Assembly (NCBI RefSeq): GCF_030445035.2
Contig: NC_080695.1
Location: 57,181,954-57,245,953, forward strand
Direction: 5' to 3'
DNA length: 64,000 nucleotides
Source: Dasypus novemcinctus
Lineage: Eukaryota; Chordata; Mammalia; Cingulata; Dasypodidae
The position numbers and the translations under genes are program-made. Position 1 is the first letter of the stretch, and each line of letters starts with the position of its first letter. The notes below the pieces were generated by a model. The model ran no database searches and had not been told where the DNA came from. It was given only the letters and a program-made list of their open reading frames with translations. Below are positions 54,261-64,000 of the stretch, in pieces.

Positions 54261-55349
54261 GCTGGGCCAATTTAACTTATTTGTTGTTATATCTAGTTCT
54301 TAGAGGCACCTTTCACCCTGTTTCTTACCTAACTACAACTCGGCCCTTTATTGGTTCTTGTACTCCTGCTGCACTAAGTTTCCTCCTTTGGGCCTGTTTG
54401 GAGAATTCTTTATCACCTTCCTGTTAATGCTTGAAGTTTATAAAGAGCTGCAGGAGCAACATGAAGGGAACTTTTTTGATCTCTACTTACTAATGCAGAC
54501 TGCCAGAATTTCTATTCTTGCGTTTTACTTAAAAAGTGCGAGAAAAGAACCCCTAGTAGCCAAGTTTGAAAGGACCAACTTCTGTGTATGCCTTTGTAGA
54601 TCCCACTTTTATATAGAATGGGAGGAGTTCTGTGAGCAGATAATGGGCTGATCCTTACATCTTCTAGGTCAGAATTTTGCGTACAGATGTGTGGTGGCTA
54701 TGGTGGTAAATGATTATCGAATGCTGGGTGTCAGGGAACACTGATAGCACTTAGCTGTGGGTACAAAGTTCCTGATCTTAAAAGTTTATGGCATTGGTGA
54801 TTCTTGATTTACTCCAGGTTGCAGAGGTAGTTTTAGTAGCAGAGCTATTGGTGGTTGCCAGCACTGTGTTTATTCAAATATATATATATATATTTATATA
54901 TTTGTATATATAGGATTATGAGTTGTAATTATGGGTAGGGATAACTTGAGCTTAATGTCATCTATTTTCACCTAAAGCAGAAACCTGTTTTGGTTTATAA
55001 GCTTTATTATTTAAAGGCCATTTACAGTCAAAGCCTAGTGCCAGGGGCTAAGGGACACACGAGGTAGATACGACATGAACTCTCCAGGAGGTTACATAGC
55101 CCTTATACAGCAAGGGGGTAATAAATATCACAGGAATTAAGAAACAACAGGGAGCGCATTTAGTGTGTGACCAGGAAAGATTTTGTGAAAAAGATCATCT
55201 CTTTAGGAGAGAATGTTTAGTTTAGAATTAGGTTTTCTAAAGTGTATCTGCATTTAGTGTAAATGTAATGTATAATTTTACTTTATAATTGTCCTCACGT
55301 TTTGTTCATACAACACAAATCAAGGGAAAGGAAAGCCATTTTCACCTTA
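54261..55349. other. PDXDC1 intron 1; possible L2 piece
   Basis: 55030-55200 ('gcctagtgccaggggctaag', 'actctccaggaggttacata') may be a distant L2 fragment. A (ta)n-like run is at 54879-54912. Nothing else. Confidence 0.35.
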
Positions 55350-58300
55350 AATTTTTTTTTTTTAAATTAGAGAAGTAGGTTTGCAGGAAAATCATATAAA
55401 TGATGCAGCATTCCCACGTATTCCCATATTGTTAACACTTGGCATTAGTGTGATACCTTTGTTAACAATTGATGAAAGAATATTAAAATTGCACTACTAA
55501 CTATAGTCCATAGTTTACATTAGGGTGTTTTTCCCCCCATATACCACCCTATTATTAACACCTTATACGTGTGGTACATTTGTTATAATTCATGAAAGAA
55601 TATTTTTATAATTGAACTGTTAACTATAATCCATTGTTTAAACTAGGATTCACTATGTTGTACTGTCCTATGTTTTACCCTTTAATTTTCATTCTCGTAA
55701 CATATATAGGACCTAAAACTTCCCCTGCCTTTTAATCACATTCACATATATAATTCACTGCTGTTAATTACACACACAGTATTGTGCTACTGTTCCCAGC
55801 TCCAATTCCAAAACTTAACAATCAACCTAAAAACAAATTCTGTACTAATTAAGCATTAACTCCCATCTCCTACCCCAAATTCAGACCTTGCTAACCTGTA
55901 TTCTGGATTCTAACTCTGTGAGTTTCGTTATTCTAATTATTTCATGTCAGTTAGATCATACAATATTTGTCTTCTGTGTCTGGTATCTTTCACTCAGCAT
56001 AATGTCCTCTAGGTTCATTCATGTTATTGTATGTATCAGTACTTCATTCCTTTTTATGGCTGAATAATATTCCCTTACATGTATATACCACATTTTGTTT
56101 ATCCATTCATTGCTTGATGAACACTTGAGTTGTTTCCGTCTTTTTTGCAGTTATGACTAATGTTGCTGTGAACTGTGGTGTGTAAATAACTGTTGAAGTC
56201 CCTATTTTCAATACTTTAAGGTATATAACTTGAAGTGAAATTGCCAGGTCACATGGTAATTCTGTAATTTCTGAGGAATTGCCAAACATTGGCATGCAAA
56301 TATGTTTGAGTCCCTGCTTTCAACCCTTTGGAGGTATATACCTAGTAGAGGATTTGATGATTCTATATGATAATTATATACTTAGTTTTCTAAGGAACTA
56401 CCAAAGTGTCTTACACAGTGGCTGCAACATTTTACATTACCACCAGCAATAAATGAATGTTCCTATTTCCCCACATCCTCTTCAACTCTTGACATTTTCT
56501 GGTGGGGTTTTTTTTTTTTTTGTTGTTGTTTTTTAATAGTAATCATGCTAGTGGGTGTGAAATGGTCTCTCATTGTGGTTTTGGTTTGCCTTTCCTTAAT
56601 AGCTGGTGATGTTGAGCATCTTTTCATGTGCTTTTTAGCCATTTGTGTATCTTCTTTGGATAAATGTCTATTCAAGTCTTTTGTCCATTTTTTTTTTATT
56701 GGGTGTCTTTTTATTGTTGAGTTGTAGAATTTCTTTATGCATTCTGGATATTAAAACCTTTATAGGATGTGTGGTTTTCAAATATTCTTTCCCATTGTGT
56801 AGGTTGCTTTTTTCACTTTTGTGATAAAGTCCTTTGATGCCCAAAAGTTTTAAATTTTGATAGGTCCCATTTACCTATTTTTCCTTTGAAGCTCTGGGTG
56901 TAAAGTCTAAGAAACCATTGTCTAACACAAGATCCTGAAGATGCTTCCCTCATTTTTTCCTAGGAATTTTATAGTCCTGATTCTTAAATTTAGGTCTTTA
57001 TTTATATTGACTTAATTTTTGTGTGCAGTGTGAGATGGGGGTTCTCCTTAATCTTTTCTGAATGGATGTCCAATTTTCCCAGCACCATTTATTAAAGAGA
57101 CTATTCTTTCCCAATTGAGTGGAGTTGGCAGCCATGTCAAAAGTAAATTGGTTATATATGTGATAGTCTATTCTGAACTCTCAGTTAGATTTCATTGTTT
57201 TATATATCCTTATGCCAGTACCAGGCTGCTTTTTCCACTGTAGCTAAGTATATGCTTTAAAGTCAGGAAGTGTGATTCCTCCAGCAGCATCCTTGTTTTA
57301 CAAGATGTTTTGGCTATTGAGGGCCCCCTAATCCATTTATATAACTTTGATAATTGACTTTTCCATTTCCGCAAGGTAGACTATTAGAATTTTCATTAGT
57401 ACTGTGTTGAATCTATAAATCATTTTGGGCAGAATTAACATCTTAACAAAATTTAGTGTTCTAATCCATAAGCATGGCATATCCTAACATTTATTTAGCT
57501 CTTCTTTTATTTATTTTAGCAAAGTTTTGAAGTTTTCTATTTTTACATAAATGCTTTAGTTCCTTGGTTAAATTTATTCTGAGGAAGGTTCTGGGAAGAT
57601 GGCATCGATGTAGTGAGTCCCTGGCAAGATTTTGATAACTTAAGCTGGGAAGTTTTAAAGACTTAGGATAAGTTGAACCAAATATCAAAGAAGAGCTGTG
57701 AAAAAAATAATAACAATAGGCAAGAGAGAGAGAGGCCATCAGCATGAATTCACCAATGTATTCAGATGCCCAGACATCAACAAAAAACTACAAGCCATAC
57801 TGGGAAACAGGAAGACATGGCCCAACCTAAGGAACAAGCCAAGATGCTGATGAGATACAAGATTTAAGACAACTAATCAATGATAGTCACTCAAATGTCC
57901 TAAATCAATTCAAAGAATTGAAGGAAAATATGACTAAAGAGATAAAGGATATTAAGATACTGGGTGGGCATAAAGAACAATTTGAAAGCCTGCAAAGAAA
58001 AGTAACAGCTTATGGGAATGAAAGTCACAATGGATATGATTATAAGTAGATTACAGAAATCAAAGAGACAGAAAAAAGGGAAAATTCACAAATAATATGG
58101 AGATTAAACAACATGCTTTTAAATAATCAGTGTGTCAAAGAAGAACTTTAAAGAGAAATCAATGAATACCTCGAGATGAATGAAGATGAGAACACAACAT
58201 ATTAGAACCTATGGGATGCAGTGAAGGCAGTGCTAAGAGGAAAATTTTTGCTCTCAGTGCTTATATTACAAAAGAAGAAAGAACTAAAATCAGTGAGCTA

Positions 58301-60549
58301 ACTACACATCTGAGGAACTAAAAAAAGAACAGCAAACTAATTCCAAAGCAAGTAGAAGGAAGGAAATAACAAAGATCAAAACAGAAATAAATGAAATTGA
58401 GAGCAAAATAACAATAGAGAGAATTAACAAAACTGAAAGTTGGTTCTTCGAGAAGATTAACAAAATCAACAAGCCCTTTATTAAACTTACAAAGAAAAAG
58501 GAGAGAAGATGCAAATAAATAAAGAAGTGAGAGGAGGGACATTGCCAATGACTCTGGAGAAATAAGAGAGATCATAAGAGAATACTATGAGCAACTGTAA
58601 GCCAAAAAACTAGACAATGTAGATGAGAAGGACAGATTCCTAGAAACACATGAACAACCTACACCGATCCTAGAAGAAAAAGAAAAGAAGGCCCCCCAAA
58701 ACCAATCACTAGTAAAGAGATTGAAGCAACCATCAAAGAACTCCCCAAAATAAAAAGCCCAGGACCAGATGGTTTCACAGGTGAGTTCTACCAAGCATTC
58801 AAAGAATGTTTAATACCAGTCTTACTCAAGTGCTTCCAAAAAATTGAACAAGAAAGAATGCTATCAAACACATTCTATGAAGCCAATATCACACTAATAA
58901 CAAAGCCAGATAAAGATATTACGAAAAAAGAAAATTACAGACCCATTTCCCTAATGAATATGGATGCAAAAATTCTCAACAAAATACTTGCTGACCAAAT
59001 CCAAATGCAAATGAATTATATACCATGAATGAAGTGGGTTTTATCCCAGGTATGCAAGGGTTTTTCAACACAAAAAAAATCATCTTCTTTAAAGTTGCTA
59101 AAAAGTTACAGATTAGGAACTTTGAAGAAGAAAAATCACATGATCCTCTCAATTGATGCAGAAAAGGCATTTGACAAAATACAGCATCCTTTCTTGATAA
59201 AAATACATCAAAAGATAGGAATAGAAGAAGATTTCTCAATATGGTAAAATGCATATACAGAAAACCTACAGCTAGCAGTGTAGTCAGTGGTGAAAGAATG
59301 AATGCTTTCTTGCTGAAATCAGGAAAAAGGCAAGGATGTCCATTGTCACAGCTGTTTTATTCAGTATTGTGCTAGAAGTTCTATCTAGAGCAATTTGGCT
59401 AGATAAAGAAATACAAGGTACCCAAATAGGAAAGGAAGAAGTGAAACTTCCAGTATTCACTGACATTATCTTCTATCTAGAAAATCCTGAAAAATCCACA
59501 ACGAAGCTACTAGAACTAATAGACAAGTTCAGCACGTGGTAACATACATGACTAATATGCAAAAATTAGTAGCTTTTTTTATACACTACTGACGAGCAAT
59601 CTGAGGAGGAAATCAGAAAAAAAATCCATTTATAAGAGCAACTAAAAGAATCAAATATTTAGGAATAAATTTAACCATGGACATAAATGACCTATATTCA
59701 GAAAAAATAACAAAACATTCCTAAAATAAATCAAAGAAGACTTAAATAAATGGAGGGACATTCCATGTTCATGGACTGGAAGACTAAATATCATTGAGAT
59801 ATAAGTTCTGCCCAGACTGATTTATAGATTCCACATAATTCCAGTAAGAATCTCAACAGCCTTTTTTGCAAAAGTGGAAAATCCAATTACCAAATTTCTT
59901 TGGAAGAGTGAACTATTAGCGTATAGATTACTAGGAAATAGAAGGTGGTTGAGAATGGGAGATGATGCTTAGTGTATGTAACATTATTATTATGGATAAT
60001 TATAAAGAAGTGGAAATGGAGTTGAGAGTAACACATTATAGTGAGTATAACTGACACCATTCATTTATAAATGTGATTGTGGCTGAAAGGGGTAGTCTGT
60101 GGAAGTAAATGTCAGTTGAAAGGAGACTAGAGAATATACAAAGGAATGTTTAACAGTGATTTCAGTAGTTGTTGGAGATAGTGTAAATATAAGAATGCTC
60201 TTTATAAAGTGTTAAGAATATGGTGATCCATGGGAAAATTACAACTAATGTAACTTCTTTTTTATATATATATTATGGGACTCTGTTGTGACATGCATAT
60301 ATATTTATGGTCATTTTTTTTTGCTGGACTGTACCCATTTATCAATATAAAATATCCTTCCTTGTTTCTTTATTTTTCTTTTTTATCAGTTTTATTGAGA
60401 TATTGTCATATACCATACAAACCATCCAAAATGTACATTCAATGGATCTTACTGATAGTTAAGTAATATTGTAATATTTTGTAGCAATGGTAAGAAGATA
60501 TTATTTCAATACTAAGGGACAATAATAGAGGTATAAAAGGGAGTATGGG

Positions 60550-60966
60550 GGAAGTGGACTTGGCCCAATGGAGAGGGTGTCCGCCTACCACATGGGAGGT
60601 TTGCAGATCAAACCCCCAGCCTCCTTGACCCGTGTGGAGCTGGCCCATGTGCAGTGCTGATGCGCGCAAGGAGCGCCCTGCCACCCAGGGGTGTCCCCTG
60701 TGTAGGGGAGCCCCCCACACAAGGAGTGCGCCCCGTAAGTAGAGCTGCCCAGCGCGAAAGAAAGTGCAGCCTGCCTAAGAATGGTGCCGCCCACACGGAG
60801 AGCTGACACAAGATGATGCAACAGAAGGAAACACAGATTCCCGTGCTGCTGACAACAATGGAAGCGGACAAAGAAGAAGATGCAACAAATAGACACACAG
60901 AACAGACAACTGGGGTGGGGGGGAAGGGGAGAGAAATAAATAAATAAATAAATAAATCTTTTTTAA
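60550..60966 (+). repeat. DAS-type SINE in the L1 3' UTR
   Basis: Flanked by aaaagggagtatggg (60535) and aaaagggagtttggg (60967), one difference. Head 'cttggcccaatggagagggt', GC body and (aaat)n tail are all present. Confidence 0.85.
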
Positions 60967-61413
60967 AAAAGGGAGTTTGGGATTTTTCTTTTTGGAGTAA
61001 TGAAAATGTTCTAAAATTGACTACGATGAAAATGAGAGCCACTGAGAGTACACTTTGAATGGATTGTACAAAGCATGACTGTATAACAGGTAATCCAGTG
61101 GTGGATGATGGGCTGTGGATAACAGGACATATATGAGAACATTTTCTCCTCAATGATAACAAATATATAATATTAATATAGGATGTTAATAATTGGGTAA
61201 GTTGGGGAAAATACACCAATTGTAAGATAAGGATTATAGTTAGCAGTAATATTTTGATGATACTTTTTCATAGTTTGTAACAAATGTTTCATAACAATGC
61301 AAGATGTTGGTGGTGGGAAGATGTATGGGAGCCTTGTATAATGATATGCATGTTTGTTTTATAAGTTCACAAATTTGACTGTATTATTTGTGTATGTTCA
61401 CGTATGAATGATA

Positions 61414-63766
61414 CATAGTCATTCCTTGTTACTTGACTGTTTTGAAACTTGTTGAATTTATTACTTGACGTATTTTGACATGACAGTTTTGTCCTGTTAC
61501 TCGTCATTTGGTACTCGATGCACAAGCTAGAACTTGTGAGTGCCTGTTGCTTTGTGACTTGCTCCCCTTTCCAATCAACAAAGGGTCACACGTTAGTCAC
61601 ATGGTAGCTGTTGCCCTGTGCACATCCCATTACAGTCTTGTCTTAGCTTTTGTGGTCATTTTATATATTTTTGTGTCTTTTACTCATCATGGGTCCTAAG
61701 AAAATGAGCAGTGATAGTGCTGAGCAGAAAAGAAATGACTCTGCACCACCACTGAGGGAAAAAAAAGAAATAAGTAAATATGAGAGTGATATTCACATTA
61801 CTGATCTTCCTGGGGAATACCATATGCCTAGTACAACAGTCTCTACCATCATTAAGAATAAGGAAGTGATAAAAAAGGCTCATGTTGCAAAGGAGTTAAA
61901 GTAGTAACAAAGCAGCATTTCTAAATATTCGAGGAAGTTGAAAAGCTATTATTAATTTGAGTAAACGAGAAACAGCAGGCGACAGTGTATTGGAAGCCAT
62001 GATATATGAAAAAGTGAAAGTTTTGTGTGCCAATCTTTTGAAAAACATACCGGAACTGAGTGATGTGAGTGTTGACGTTTTTAAGGCCAGCCACAGCTGG
62101 TTTGATAATTTTAAAAAGAGTACCAGCATCCATAGTGTCATGAGGCTTGGTGAAGCAGCCAGTGCTAATAAAAAGCCTGCTGGTGAATTTGTCAGTGAAT
62201 TTCAGGACAATGTAGAGGCTGAGGGTTTTATTCCCCACCAAGTTTTTAACTGTGATAAGACCAGAGTATTTTTTGGAAAAAAGTTCCGAGTAGAACCTAC
62301 ATCACAAAAGAGGGGAAGGCATTACCAGGCCAATAAGCAATGAAGGATAGGCTCAGTTGTTGTATGGTAATACTAGTGGGGACTTAAAACTCAAGTCTTC
62401 TAGTTTATCATAGTTAAAAAAACCACGAGTTTTCAAGAAGCATGTCATAAAAAGCAAACTCCATGTGATGTGGAGAGCAAACGGCAAAGTGTGGATCACG
62501 AGGCAGCTTTTCACCAAGTGAATAAATGAAGTGTTTAGTTGCTCGGTGAAAAAATATTGTCCTACATCTGGACGATGCGCCTGCCCACCCTCCAGGCTTG
62601 GAAGATGACTTACTGGAGGAGTTCTGCTTCATCACTGTAAGGTTCCTGTCCTCCCCAACACTACTCTCATCCAGCCCATGGAACTGCAGGTCATTTCAAA
62701 CTTCAAAAAGTTGTACACCAAGGCACTTTTCCAGAGGTGCTTTGAAATCACCTGTGATCACCTGTGACACCTGGTTGACCCTCACAGAATTCTGGAAGGA
62801 GCATTTCAATATCCTGCACTGCCTTACCTTATTGATATAAGACCTGGGATGAAGTCTTTTATAGGACAATGAGTTTGGCATGGAAGAATTTCTGACCAGA
62901 AGCTGTGACTCAGAGAGACTTGGAAGGGTTTGAGACGGACCCTAAGCCTGCAGGTACAGAGGGTACAGTTGTGCAGGATTGTAACTTGGGCCAATCCATG
63001 GGTCTAGAGGTTGATGCTGATTTTGAGGAGTTAGTGGAAGAACATCATGAAGAGCTCAGCATTGAGTTGCTGCAGGAACTACAGAAGGAGCAGCAACAAG
63101 AGGTGGCTGAATAGATTTCTTCAGATGAGGACATAAGGGAGGATATCTCCAGTTCCTTGATAAAAGAAATGTGCAAAATGGGCAGAAGTTCAGAACTTTG
63201 TGGAACAGTACCATCCAGACAAAGCTCTGACAAGCAGAAATGTGAGTTTATTGAATGACCAAACAATTTCATGCTTTCAAAAAATTCGATAAAGACAGAA
63301 GCAGTCCTCATTGGATAAGTTTTTAGTGAAGGTGACAATGTCAGAGCCTGTGGTGCAACTTGAAAAAGGCAGAAAAGAGAAAGAAACCTGAAGTACAAGT
63401 ACCCGATGTTCTATTGGAGGGGGACTCTTCTTCCAAGCAACACTCCATATAACCTCTGCTCCTCACTATTCTCCTCCCACCATCCCATTAAGCCATGGAC
63501 TCCTCTCAGTATAGATAAAGTGAAGTTTTTATCTTATTTAATCTAAGTATTTAATTTTTATTTTTAGGTTTATTTTTCATGTAAAGTAATGATATACAAC
63601 CCTATCTTTTTACGTACTGCTTTAAAAATGTGCATTGTCTTGGTTTGGGAACACATTAAATTTATTTATATTATTCCTTATGGGAAAAATTTGTTTAGAA
63701 CTCATCATTTTTAGTACTTGTCATGCCTTCCGGAACCAATTAATGATGAATACCGAGGTACCACTG
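61414..63766 (+). mobile_element. Tigger (pogo-type) DNA transposon
   Basis: A 2.35-kb element flanked by TA on both sides, the pogo/Tc1-mariner target. The right end is well kept (reverse complement starts cagtggtacctcggtatt). The left end is a diverged inverted copy (catagtcattccttgttact). It holds a decayed transposase gene. It sits 20 bases before the end of a sense L1, in that L1's 3' UTR. Subfamily not assigned. Confidence 0.8.
61689..63113 (+). pseudogene. Tigger transposase remnant (TIGD1-like)
   Basis: Starts MGPKKMSSDSAEQKRND. The CENP-B-type helix-turn-helix follows (ITDLPGEYHMPSTTVSTIIK). Next are the second DNA-binding part (near 61960-62190), the first catalytic motif FNCDKTRVFFGKK (normally NCDET; residue E is K here) and DDAPAHPPGLEDDLLEEF-like text near 62567-62630. 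An acidic end (ADFEELVEEHHEEL) stops at 63114. The frame is broken by a stop at 61902-61904 and by several later shifts and stops. A transposon gene, not a host TIGD gene. Confidence 0.8.
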
Positions 63767-64000
63767 TACTTCAATAAAGTATTATTTAAAAATTTTATTC
63801 CAAGACATTTGATTCTTTTAATTGCTATCCTAAGTGGAATATTTTCTTGATTTCCTCCTCAGAATGCTCATTTTTAGTGTATAGAAACCTAATTGATTTT
63901 TGCATGTTGATCTTGTACCCTGCCAATTTGCTGAATTTATTAGTTCTAGTAGCTTTGTTATAGATTTTTTGGCTTTATATAGAATCATGTTGTCTGCAAA

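Larger units (their letters stand above)
57580..63789 (+). repeat. sense L1 with internal deletion
   Basis: Flanked by aaatttattc (57570) and aaattttattc (63790). Its 5' end 'gaggaaggttctgggaagat' resembles an L1 start. ORF1-like text lies at 57740-58040, then ORF2 from the region after the endonuclease domain (KISELTTHLR-like near 58270) through the reverse transcriptase to about 59930. The endonuclease domain is missing. The RT core FADD reads FTDI (near 59456), so it is dead. The 3' UTR is split by a SINE and by a Tigger. The final 'ttcaataaagtattattta' tail is at 63770-63789. Confidence 0.75.
55350..64000 (-). repeat. old L1, antisense, host of a nested stack
   Basis: 55350-57579 runs from the 3' UTR ('ttcccacgtattcccatatt', 'gataatccattgtttaaa'-like text) back through ORF2 ('ggttgcttttttcacttttg', 'ccagcaccatttattaaaga', 'tttatttagctcttctttta'). 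It resumes at 63801 ('caagacatttgattctttta', 'ttgatcttgtaccctgccaa') and runs off the window. A 6.2 kb sense L1 with further insertions separates the parts. Decayed, no intact ORF2. Confidence 0.75.

Noticed and set aside
54182-54651. two overlapping plus-strand frames of 81 and 97 codons
   Set aside because: No family features. The first begins inside a hAT-type MITE, and they probably occur by chance in intron sequence.
61689-63113. host TIGD-type gene
   Set aside because: Broken frame, transposon ends with TA flanks and location in an L1 tail show a transposon copy.
50901-64000. second exon of PDXDC1
   Set aside because: No segment coding the expected IADPTLAEMGK-like peptide with an acceptor was found by eye. 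A missed short exon cannot be fully excluded.

Overview
This is mammalian nuclear DNA, almost certainly from an armadillo (Xenarthra, probably Dasypus). The strongest species clue is the many copies of a tRNA-headed SINE of the DAS type known from armadillos, together with a long L1 3' tail of the kind I associate with xenarthrans. There are no Alu or rodent B1/B2 elements. I found no bacterial-type operon, CRISPR array or RNA gene.

Two host genes are present, placed head to head. MPV17L is on the minus strand and appears complete, in four coding exons between 28783 and 19655. They encode 195 residues, against 196 in human as I recall, with every splice site canonical. PDXDC1 is on the plus strand and only its first coding exon is inside the window (50880-50900, MDASLEK, then a GT donor). 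Its promoter CpG island carries an NRF1 palindrome and an ETS site, and the last 13 kb is its first intron. The 22 kb between the two genes has no recognisable gene. A processed TIMM17B pseudogene lies just beyond the 3' end of MPV17L (17788-18616).

The rest is dominated by transposable elements. At least a dozen long DAS SINEs can be seen, most with target-site duplications (TSDs), plus shorter monomers, dimers and one four-unit array. There are LTR fossils of a MaLR/ERVL-like family, L1, L2 and MIR pieces, and small DNA transposons (MER20, MER5-like, hAT-like, palindromic MITEs). Two dense nests stand out. At 40.1-43.3 kb an old L1 holds an LTR and a hAT-like element, which itself holds a SINE and two LTRs. 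At 55.3-64.0 kb an antisense L1 holds a sense L1, which holds a DAS SINE and a 2.35 kb Tigger (pogo) element with a decayed transposase. A GC-rich, promoter-like repeat with two tandem-repeat blocks (32.7-33.7 kb) is the least explained segment.

Nothing here is a clearly new biological system. The most useful leads are the SINE placed just after the MPV17L stop codon, the minisatellite expansion inside one SINE, the 41-bp duplication in the MPV17L leader, the GC-rich repeat and the nested insertions that give relative dates. Repeat family names come from memory of consensus sequences, not from a search.
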